Shown here: piece after piece, positions 1 through 5,340 of the stretch | Position numbering within the stretch: position 1 is the stretch's first letter | Layout: every line of letters begins with the position of its first letter | Origin: an archaeon | Lineage (GTDB): Archaea; Nanobdellota; Nanobdellia; SCGC-AAA011-G17; GW2011-AR17 | Assembly: GCA_023245755.1 (NCBI GenBank) | Contig: JAHFJQ010000055.1 | Location: forward strand, 1 to 7,289 | DNA: 7,289 nucleotides | Direction of reading: 5' to 3' | Position numbers and translations under genes: made by a program | Notes under the pieces: model-generated | The model's input: only the letters and a program-made list of their open reading frames with translations | Databases searched by the model: none | What the model was told of the DNA's origin: nothing

Positions 1-3
1 GAA

Positions 4-918
4 TTACTTCTCTAACAAATGTGCAATCAAGGCCATTCGTATATACAAACCATTTTCCACTTCTCGAAAATATGCAATTCTGGGGTCTTTTTCTTCTACA
101 TCCAGAGGTAAAGAAATTTCTTCTGTGTGAGGCAGTGGGTGAAGCACACGTGCATCTGTGCGTACAAAAGCAAGGCTTTCTGAAGTAATACTATACCTAT
201 TTTTTACCATTTCGTATTCTCCTTCTTGCATACGTTCTTTTTGTATTCTTGTCATGTAAATAATATCTGCTTGGGGAAGCGCTTTGTAAAAGTTTGTTTC
301 TTCCTCAAAGCCAACACTATGTCTCTGCAAGTAATCTTTAATATCTTCTTTAATTGCAAGGGAAGCGGGAGAGACAAAAATAATTTTGATCCCATGAAAC
401 TTTCCTAAGAGGTAACACAAAGATCGTACGGTTCTTCCATATTTGAGATCTCCTACAAGAGCAATAGTAAAATGTTCTATCCTTCCAATCTCTCTCCATA
501 TAGTATACAAATCTAGAAGTGCTTGTGTGGGATGTTGCCCCGCGCCATCTCCTGCATTAATAACAGGAACACTACTCACAGAAGCAACACGTTTTGCAGA
601 GCCTTCTTCATAATGTCGAATAACAATAATATCACAGTATTTCGAAACAACACGTGCAGTGTCTTCTAGTGATTCTCCCTTGATAGCAGAGGAGAATTCT
701 TTTGCGTTTTCTGTACTAATCACTCCTCCACCTAAACGCAGCATCGCAGATTCAAAGCTAAGCCGTGTTCGTGTACTTGGTTCATAAAAAAGGGTGGTAA
801 GTATTTTTCCTTGCAATGGCCTTTCTTGTTTCTTTCGTAATTCTTCTGCTTTTGCAAAAAGAAAGAATATATTTGCTACATCAAGTTGCTGTGCTTCAAT
901 AAGGCAGGACAATTTCAT
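4..918 (-). CDS. pyrB: Aspartate carbamoyltransferase catalytic subunit (PyrB)
   Basis: Catalyses carbamoyl phosphate + L-aspartate to N-carbamoyl-L-aspartate, the committed step of pyrimidine synthesis, in the cytosol as a trimer. The 304 residues match the usual family length (about 300-310), so the gene is complete. The carbamoyl phosphate loop STRTR is at residues 48-52, with Ser76 and Lys80 of the loop donated to the neighbouring subunit, Arg101, HPTQ at 129-132, Arg162, the Arg224-x-Gln226 pair and HPLP at 260-263. These correspond to the known E. coli active-site residues. The residue after HPLP is His264, where Arg is common, and the usual RHP around Arg101 reads RHY. The ATG at 918 is supported by a minus-strand TATA box 28 nt upstream. 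Any regulatory-subunit gene (pyrI), which often follows pyrB in archaea, would lie beyond position 1 and cannot be seen. Identification is firm. Confidence 0.97.
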   Translation of the reverse strand: MKLSCLIEAQQLDVANIFFLFAKAEELRKKQERPLQGKILTTLFYEPSTRTRLSFESAMLRLGGGVISTENAKEFSSAIKGESLEDTARVVSKYCDIIVIRHYEEGSAKRVASVSSVPVINAGDGAGQHPTQALLDLYTIWREIGRIEHFTIALVGDLKYGRTVRSLCYLLGKFHGIKIIFVSPASLAIKEDIKDYLQRHSVGFEEETNFYKALPQADIIYMTRIQKERMQEGEYEMVKNRYSITSESLAFVRTDARVLHPLPHTEEISLPLDVEEKDPRIAYFREVENGLYIRMALIAHLLEK

Positions 919-941
919 AAAAAAAGAAGTATTTACGCCAC

Positions 942-950
942 TATTTAAAA
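942..950 (-). promoter_or_regulatory. TATA box of pyrB
   Basis: The minus strand reads TTTTAAATA here. Its centre is about 28 nt upstream of the pyrB ATG, the spacing expected if transcription starts at or next to the start codon. It is back to back with the TATA box of the divergent gene, about 26 bp centre to centre, so both TFB/BRE contacts fall in the short stretch between them. Assigned by position and composition only. Confidence 0.65.
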
Positions 951-967
951 TTGTGGGTTTCCAAATG

Positions 968-976
968 CATATAAAT
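968..976 (+). promoter_or_regulatory. TATA box of the ICMT-like gene
   Basis: CATATAAAT is centred 25 nt before the ATG at 997. No purine-rich ribosome binding site fits between them, so the mRNA is probably leaderless. It faces away from the pyrB promoter. Confidence 0.65.
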
Positions 977-996
977 CCAAGGAACTATAAAAAAGT

Positions 997-1494
997 ATGA
1001 AAGAAAAAATAGCTATGTTCTTTGGTATTCGTAAAGGAGGAAAATCTTTTGATAAATACTCTTTATATGCTGTGCTTATTTCCCTAGCAGTCACTATTAT
1101 TTTGACATTATGGGAAGTATTCAGTACAGCTTCCTATAATTTTGTCTGGTGGGGAGCACTCATTTTTCTTGTAGGTGCGTTTATACGTACAACCGCGCGT
1201 TTGCAGTTAGGAAAACTGTTTACCTTCAATGTCAAGATTATGCAGGATCATAAACTCAAACAAGATGGACTCTACAAATACATACGCCATCCTGGCTATA
1301 CCGGTATTCTTATAGAAGTCATTGGTTGGTGTATTTTTTTCCAGACCTTTTGGGGCACACTGAGTGCAATCATATTTATTCTTCCTGCGGGCTATTACAG
1401 GATTAAAGTAGAAGAACAAACATTAGAGAAAAATATCCTTGGGTATACAGAGTATAAGAAGAAAGTGAAAGCAATTATTCCCTTTCTTTTCTAA
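997..1494 (+). CDS. ICMT/phospholipid methyltransferase-like integral membrane protein
   Basis: A 165-residue membrane protein of the isoprenylcysteine carboxyl methyltransferase (ICMT)/PEMT-like superfamily, which transfers a methyl group from SAM to membrane-embedded substrates. Hydrophobic segments lie at about 21-42, 49-65 and 101-133, the last long enough for a helical hairpin. The family signature is in the C-terminal half: a Gly-Leu-Tyr followed by RHPGYTG at 97-103, then R-x-x-x-EE-x-x-L (135-143) and a G-Y-x-x-Y element (149-153) before Ile-Pro near the end. In ICMT-type enzymes these residues build the SAM pocket. The substrate cannot be read from sequence: lipid, isoprenoid and protein methyl acceptors all occur in relatives. 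The start is supported by the TATA box 25 nt upstream. The gene is divergent from pyrB with no evident functional link. Confidence 0.85.
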   Translation: MKEKIAMFFGIRKGGKSFDKYSLYAVLISLAVTIILTLWEVFSTASYNFVWWGALIFLVGAFIRTTARLQLGKLFTFNVKIMQDHKLKQDGLYKYIRHPGYTGILIEVIGWCIFFQTFWGTLSAIIFILPAGYYRIKVEEQTLEKNILGYTEYKKKVKAIIPFLF

Positions 1495-1509
1495 ACAGAA
1501 AAGACAATC

Positions 1510-1519
1510 TTTTTAAAAA
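1510..1519 (+). promoter_or_regulatory. TATA box of the WHy/LEA14-like gene
   Basis: TTTTTAAAAA is centred about 25.5 nt before the ATG at 1540. That spacing matches the other promoters in the window and supports this ATG over the in-frame GTG at 1525, which would lie only about 10 nt from the box. The T-run may also help terminate the preceding transcript. Confidence 0.6.
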
Positions 1520-1539
1520 CAGAAGTGTTCTTCCAAGCT

Positions 1540-2106
1540 ATGAGTTTTCTTTGGCTAAAAATAGGCGTGGGAATAGTATTTGTGCTTCTTTCAACTGCAG
1601 GTATTCTCTATGCCTTAGGTCATGATATAACAGATGCTTCTTTAGATCACTTTGAAATTACTGATATAAAAGATATAACGACCGAATCTTTTGTTTTAGA
1701 AGCCTCCCTCTTTGTGAATAATCCCAGTGATATAAGTATTCCAATAAAAAAAGTAGAATATACAATAAGTTTAAAGGATACTGGTGAAGAAATCGGCTCT
1801 GGAACTATAGACCCTTTTACATTAGAAAAAAACACCATCACAGAAATTCCTTTTGAACAGAAAATAAACTGGGTGCCAACCACACAACTCTTAGCACAGT
1901 GGGCAACACAGGAGCATGTCTATATGATAGTAAATGGAACAGTCACGCTAGATGTGCAAGCTCTTGAGGGATATGAACTTCCATTTAATGAGCAGGTAGA
2001 TATCAAAGAGTATACGGATCAATTTATCGAAGAATTCATTTCTGTACCTGTAGTAACTGATGTTGGAGAAGAGCAACAAGATACAGATCTTGTTCCGGCA
2101 TTGTAA
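1540..2106 (+). CDS. Membrane-anchored WHy/LEA14-like domain protein
   Basis: A 188-residue protein with one N-terminal hydrophobic helix (about residues 4-26) and no lipobox or clear cleavage site, so it is probably anchored with the rest outside the membrane. Residues about 33-158 look like a WHy/LEA_2 beta-sandwich: a strand ending in VNNPSD (59-64), then IPIKKVEYTI (67-76), a K-D-T-G turn, G-S-G-T and a hydrophobic-alternating F-x-L strand. This is the usual order in archaeal LEA14-like proteins, where the Asn-Pro follows the first long strand. The family is linked to desiccation and stress protection in plants; its role in archaea is not settled. The tail after residue 170 is acidic and likely disordered. 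The frame is open to a GTG at 1525, but the TATA spacing favours the ATG at 1540. It may be co-transcribed with the methyltransferase 19 nt downstream. Confidence 0.8.
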   Translation: MSFLWLKIGVGIVFVLLSTAGILYALGHDITDASLDHFEITDIKDITTESFVLEASLFVNNPSDISIPIKKVEYTISLKDTGEEIGSGTIDPFTLEKNTITEIPFEQKINWVPTTQLLAQWATQEHVYMIVNGTVTLDVQALEGYELPFNEQVDIKEYTDQFIEEFISVPVVTDVGEEQQDTDLVPAL

Positions 2107-2125
2107 AAAAGAGTTCTTCTTAAAA

Positions 2126-2677
2126 ATGAAAAAACAATTGATAAAACGTATGTATGGTTTTTGTAATGGGTCTTGGTATGATCCTTTTCAAAAAATATGG
2201 GGTCCAAGAGGGGATGTAGAACAGACTTTTGTGACAAAACTTCGTTCTCTTTCAAACAAGGAAACAACTATTCTTGATCTTGGTTGTGGTACAGGTGCAA
2301 ATTTTGAACGTTTACAAAAAAATAAGATCCCTTTCAAAAGCTACACTGGTATAGATATGACTCCAGAAATGCTTACGATTGCAAAAAAGAAATTTCCTCA
2401 AGCAAAATTTATTCTTGGTGAAGGAGATAATCTTAAGGGTGACTATGACCTCACGATTTCTTCTTGGCTTTTTGAACATCTTAAAGAGGAAGAGAGAAAG
2501 AATATTCTTCAGAGAAAAGGAAAACATCTGCATATGTATTTAGGTGGGAGAAAAAAGTATAATCTCTTTCTAAAACTCTTTGCCTATTTTTTTCATTTTT
2601 CTTATGTTGATGATAAAGATCTCAAAGGAAGGAAAACACTTTGTGGTATAACAACAACGATATTAGAAAGGGAATAA
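2126..2677 (+). CDS. Small class I SAM-dependent methyltransferase
   Basis: A 183-residue soluble protein with a Rossmann-type SAM-binding fold. Motif I is ILDLGCGTG at 49-57, the acidic residue ending strand 2 is in GIDMTPEML (Asp77), and a D-Y-D-L strand-4 element is at 106-109, followed by S-W-x-x-EHL. The fold is therefore UbiE/type-11-like, but the substrate is unknown. The region after the EHL helix lacks the usual L-K-P-G-G turn and passes through a Lys/His-rich stretch (130-142), so the C-terminal half is compact. Neither other forward frame at about 2500-2560 restores a canonical segment, so no simple frameshift is visible. I chose the ATG at 2126, 19 nt after the previous stop. The frame is open further upstream inside the preceding gene. 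An ATG at 2150 is a credible alternative, because a TTCTTAAAAA stretch is centred about 28 nt before it. There is no ribosome binding site for either. Confidence 0.78.
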   Translation: MKKQLIKRMYGFCNGSWYDPFQKIWGPRGDVEQTFVTKLRSLSNKETTILDLGCGTGANFERLQKNKIPFKSYTGIDMTPEMLTIAKKKFPQAKFILGEGDNLKGDYDLTISSWLFEHLKEEERKNILQRKGKHLHMYLGGRKKYNLFLKLFAYFFHFSYVDDKDLKGRKTLCGITTTILERE

Positions 2678-2683
2678 GCAAAA

Positions 2684-2692
2684 GATATAAAG
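2684..2692 (+). promoter_or_regulatory. TATA box of the membrane winged-helix gene
   Basis: GATATAAAG is centred 28 nt before the ATG at 2716, consistent with a leaderless transcript starting its own unit after the methyltransferase gene. Confidence 0.65.
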
Positions 2693-2715
2693 TCTGAAGA
2701 AAATTCTACAAAACA

Positions 2716-3243
2716 ATGAAGACAAAGACCATTGGACTCATACTTATTCTTATGACTGTTTTATTCAGTGTGTTCATCTATCTTGCAAGACAGCGTGAAG
2801 ATTTCTACGTCAATAAGATTATTGAAGATCAAGGGGGGATTTGTTACGTAAATGGAGTATGTTTACATGAAAGAGAATATTCTGCATATTATTTTGGTGG
2901 AGCCCTGGTCTTGTTTCTTTTCGGTCTAAGTCTATATCTCTTATTCTTTGATCGCTCACAGAAAGTCTTGTTAAAACAACAGCAAGAAGTAACTCATGCT
3001 TTACAAGAGGCAAAACATCGCGATGAGTTCCATGCATATGTAGCTGGCTTTTCCCAAGAAGAGCAAAAAATATTGAAAGCAGTCCATGAACAGGAAGGAA
3101 TTCAACAGTCAACCTTAAGGTACCGTACAGGTATTGCAAAAACCTCTCTTTCTTTACTTCTCAAATCTTTAGAAGAGCGAGGAATTGTAAGCAAAAAAGA
3201 ACATGGAAAGACCAATCAAGTTTTCCTAGTAAGAAAGTTCTAA
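2716..3243 (+). CDS. Two-helix membrane protein with C-terminal winged helix (candidate membrane-bound regulator)
   Basis: A 175-residue protein with hydrophobic helices at about 6-24 and 59-78, joined by a loop of about 34 residues. A charged, Gln-rich stretch that could be a coiled coil follows (about 82-105), then a MarR-like winged-helix domain (about 112-173): F-S-x-E-E-x-x-I-L, a recognition-helix region around TSLSLLLKSLEERGIV (143-158) and a basic wing. With positive charges after the second helix, the winged helix should be cytosolic and the loop outside. The loop has Cys43-x5-Cys49-x-His51, suited to a disulfide or a metal site. Proteins of this architecture are common in archaea, probably as one-component regulators that read an outside signal. 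The ligand and targets are unknown. The copper operon starts about 1.9 kb downstream, which makes a copper-related role possible but unproven. The start is supported by the TATA box. Confidence 0.75.
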   Translation: MKTKTIGLILILMTVLFSVFIYLARQREDFYVNKIIEDQGGICYVNGVCLHEREYSAYYFGGALVLFLFGLSLYLLFFDRSQKVLLKQQQEVTHALQEAKHRDEFHAYVAGFSQEEQKILKAVHEQEGIQQSTLRYRTGIAKTSLSLLLKSLEERGIVSKKEHGKTNQVFLVRKF

Positions 3244-3259
3244 AAACAAAAGAGGAATA

Positions 3260-3268
3260 TTTATAAAT
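3260..3268 (+). promoter_or_regulatory. TATA box of the unknown gene at 3291
   Basis: TTTATAAAT is a near-ideal archaeal TATA box, centred 27 nt before the ATG at 3291. It supports both that start codon and leaderless transcription. Confidence 0.7.
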
Positions 3269-3290
3269 CTAGGATTATCCAAAAAAATCT

Positions 3291-3659
3291 ATGGAAGCAG
3301 CACAAAGGCCTATTTTTGGATTAATTCAAAGACTAGGAACTGAGTTTCAAAGAGAAGCTCTTCTTTTAGTAGATCACTTAAGAATTCAAAAAGTAGGAGG
3401 GCTTGCAGAATATAGTCGTCAAGGCCTTCAAAGTCTTGAAGTGAGTGTAGCAACACTAGAAGCAATAGAATCCATTCTAAAGAGCGAGTATTCTTTAGGG
3501 TTTGCAGAGGAGCCAAAAAGGGAAGTTCTACCACCAAGGCACTATTCTAAGCCTGAAAGAGTTATTCATGCAAGTGGTGCGCCTCCCCAGACTGTTTTTT
3601 GTGTAGGGAGATATATGCCTGGACTAGGAAACCATCTTGGAAACATGCTCGACCACTAG
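3291..3659 (+). CDS. Protein of unknown function, possibly the 5' part of a frameshifted gene
   Basis: I do not recognise this 122-residue protein. It is soluble and looks mostly helical up to about residue 70 (amphipathic stretches with many Leu, Glu and Gln), then a Pro- and basic-rich segment (73-90) and a Gly-rich end. There is no signal peptide or membrane helix. The start is well supported by a strong TATA box. The frame ends in TAG at 3657, 23 nt inside the next long frame, which begins in the +1 register without an ATG. Deleting one base between 3628 and 3656 would join both into about 577 residues starting here. So this is either a short gene overlapping the next or the N-terminal part of that protein, broken by a real mutation, a sequencing error or programmed frameshifting. 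The reading up to the overlap looks like genuine coding sequence. Confidence 0.6.
   Translation: MEAAQRPIFGLIQRLGTEFQREALLLVDHLRIQKVGGLAEYSRQGLQSLEVSVATLEAIESILKSEYSLGFAEEPKREVLPPRHYSKPERVIHASGAPPQTVFCVGRYMPGLGNHLGNMLDH
3627..3646 (+). repeat. Imperfect short direct repeat in the frame overlap
   Basis: GGAAACCAT (3627-3635) is followed three bases later by GGAAACAT (3639-3646). The two copies differ by a single C. Removing the extra C at 3632-3633 would join the frame that starts at 3291 to the one that continues to 5025, which makes this a plausible indel site. Confidence 0.55.
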
Positions 3660-5025
3660 ATCCCTTCTTTCTCAGATTCCCAAAGCCGAAAAAGAATTTC
3701 TTATTAGAACTGCAAGAGAAATTTTATCCTCCCTAAGAAGAGATTCATTAGAAGAGCTTTGCAGTGCGGTTGCAAAAGTACATGAGGACAAAGAATATGG
3801 CTGGGAAGAAGCAATTCTCTGTGGACAATGGTACAGATATCCTAGTGAGATACAAAACGGAAGATTTTGTTCTGAAGAGGCGTTAAAAAATTATCTTCTT
3901 CTCAGAGCCCTTGGAGTAAATGTAGAATATTATGTTCTTGAAAACTATCAGGCCACAGGTATGGCACACGAGCTTGTTCTTGTTCCAAATGGGGAGAGAC
4001 CTATTCTTATTGACTGGTCTTTGGTTACTCCAGTAAAAAAAGAAGAACATTTTTTTGCAGTTGAAGGAAAGGAACCCATTTCTTTTGGAAAAATATACCT
4101 TTTAGAGGAAGAAGAAATTCTAGAACGTGTTCTAGGTCTTCGTACAGGTCAGCGATTTCTGGATGCAGTACGTTGTGGCCAAGTTCTCTATAGAAAGAAA
4201 ACGGAAGAAGGGGAATTAGAAGGCCAAGTAAAGTGGGATCCAGAAAATCAAGAGCTCACCTTTACCTTTGGTTACCTCCCCTATACGGAAACTATTCTTA
4301 GCTATTTCACTCATACAATCAGATATGGTACAGAAGTAGAGATAGAGCAAGAGTTTGGAATAAGCCGTGGAGCAAGTTTGAGGCAAGATGAACGAATCCC
4401 TATTCTCACTTTTAATCATCCCCCTAAAGAAAGAGATGCTTTAGAACAAATTATAGGCTTTCCTAACAGAATGGGGCCTAATCAAAAGAGGTTGTTAGCT
4501 ATGGAAGTCTATTATCGTTGGGCCACCTGTTCTGAAGATGCTTCTGAGGGAAGGTATGTATATTCCCCAGAAAAAAGAACCGAAATTTATCTTGCTTGTA
4601 AAACTTTCGCAGAAAAGGGCGAGATGCCAGAACAAATGAGACGTTTTATGAAAGATCAGCTAAGAACCTATGATCATTTAAGAGAACACAATCCTTCTGC
4701 AGCGGAAAGATTTTTTGATTTTCAATGTACAACAATGTTCTTAGATCAGCAATATCCCACAGAAGAAGATTTATTTAGATATTTTGGAGAAAATCATCAA
4801 TTAAGTCATTTTGGAGTATGTATGGAATATTTTTTTATTTCTGTAGGCGCCTTAGGCAAGCAGTTTTCATCAAGAAATCTTTTGTCATCTAGTGATATTC
4901 TTGTTAGGGAAATAAGCCAGAGAATAGGGAAAGATATTCCTCTTTGTAATATAGACAGTTTTCTTCAGTTTATTGATGATTTCAGTGCAATGTCAGATAG
5001 GGAAAGATTTGGGTATTCTAGGTAG
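3637..5025 (+). CDS. Unknown protein with transglutaminase-like Cys/His/Asp core
   Basis: The open frame runs from just after a TAG at 3625 and has no ATG until about residue 109, so the TTG at 3637 is only a nominal start (462 residues). There is a weak AGGAA before it and an ATATAT about 24 nt upstream; neither is convincing. The region before residue 60 is helical. Residues about 74-130 resemble a transglutaminase/papain-like core: Cys78 heading a helix that runs into a L-L-L-R-A-L-G-V strand, His111 in M-A-H-E-L-V-L-V, and Asp126 in I-L-I-D-W. The order and spacing fit the catalytic triad of such folds. After it comes a Glu-rich stretch and an alpha/beta region to the end with several Cys but no membrane helix or signal, so a cytosolic location is likely. 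I cannot name the family or substrate. The fold call is inference from a few residues. The gene may be the 3' part of a single gene beginning at 3291. Confidence 0.6.
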   Translation: METCSTTRSLLSQIPKAEKEFLIRTAREILSSLRRDSLEELCSAVAKVHEDKEYGWEEAILCGQWYRYPSEIQNGRFCSEEALKNYLLLRALGVNVEYYVLENYQATGMAHELVLVPNGERPILIDWSLVTPVKKEEHFFAVEGKEPISFGKIYLLEEEEILERVLGLRTGQRFLDAVRCGQVLYRKKTEEGELEGQVKWDPENQELTFTFGYLPYTETILSYFTHTIRYGTEVEIEQEFGISRGASLRQDERIPILTFNHPPKERDALEQIIGFPNRMGPNQKRLLAMEVYYRWATCSEDASEGRYVYSPEKRTEIYLACKTFAEKGEMPEQMRRFMKDQLRTYDHLREHNPSAAERFFDFQCTTMFLDQQYPTEEDLFRYFGENHQLSHFGVCMEYFFISVGALGKQFSSRNLLSSSDILVREISQRIGKDIPLCNIDSFLQFIDDFSAMSDRERFGYSR

Positions 5026-5106
5026 GAAGAAATAAGGATATAAACGGTTATGAACGAGAATTTGACGTTTTAAGCAGAATTTAGAATAGATTATTACACG
5101 AAACAA

Positions 5107-5114
5107 TTTATATA
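5107..5114 (+). promoter_or_regulatory. TATA box of the copper operon
   Basis: TTTATATA is centred about 26.5 nt before the ATG at 5137. No other TATA box with this spacing occurs inside the operon, so it probably drives all four genes. The 111-nt gap (5026-5136) also holds GATATAAA at about 5037-5044, which could be a second promoter giving a leader of roughly 65-70 nt. I found no convincing dyad operator. Confidence 0.65.
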
Positions 5115-5136
5115 GCCCATCTTCTTTTCTACAGTT

Positions 5137-5340
5137 ATGAAACAACTCACTCTCAAAGTAGAAGGAATGCATTGTACAAGTTGTGAAACAATCATAAAGG
5201 AAGATTTAGAAGATGCAGGTGCAAAGGACGTAAAAGTTTCCTTTAGTAAAGGCACTGTTTCTGCAAGCATTGATGAAAACAAAATCAGCGAAAAAAAACT
5301 CAAACAAATTATTGAAAAAGAAGGCTATAAAGTCAAATGA
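5137..5340 (+). CDS. copZ: Copper chaperone, HMA domain (CopZ/Atx1-like)
   Basis: A 67-residue single heavy-metal-associated domain, the standard size for CopZ/Atx1 chaperones. The metal loop GMHCTSC spans residues 10-16, with Cys13 and Cys16 expected to hold Cu(I) by two thiolates. The rest follows the beta-alpha-beta-beta-alpha-beta pattern and ends in the typical G-Y-K-V. It is cytosolic and likely passes Cu(I) to the HMA domain or membrane entry site of the CopA ATPase encoded at the end of the operon. As first gene it has a TATA box at leaderless spacing, and its TGA overlaps the next ATG as ATGA, implying translational coupling. The MxCxxC motif does not by itself exclude other soft metals, but the neighbours favour copper. 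Confidence 0.93.
   Translation: MKQLTLKVEGMHCTSCETIIKEDLEDAGAKDVKVSFSKGTVSASIDENKISEKKLKQIIEKEGYKVK

Noticed and set aside
2102..2111. TATA-like TGTAAAAAAG as promoter for the methyltransferase
   Set aside because: Its centre is only about 20 nt from the ATG at 2126, shorter than the other promoters here, and it overlaps the previous stop codon; read-through from the upstream gene is simpler.
2019..2267. Minus-strand frame across the WHy/methyltransferase junction
   Set aside because: Overlaps two well-supported plus-strand genes and has no protein-like features of its own.
2819..3139. 106-residue minus-strand frame inside the winged-helix gene
   Set aside because: No recognisable domain and no promoter at the leaderless distance; the plus-strand gene has clear membrane and winged-helix segments over the same bases.
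5050..5073. Seven-codon ATG frame upstream of copZ as a leader peptide
   Set aside because: No Cys, Met or His content to suggest copper sensing, no terminator-like hairpin after it, and the main promoter lies downstream of it.
5085..5095. AATA-GAT-TATT inverted repeat as an operator of the copper operon
   Set aside because: Only 4-bp AT-only arms in an AT-rich spacer, expected by chance; extending the arms fails at the next base.
5131..5140. TACAGTTATG as a CopY-like operator (TACAnnTGTA)
   Set aside because: Only the left half matches, and it runs into the copZ start codon.
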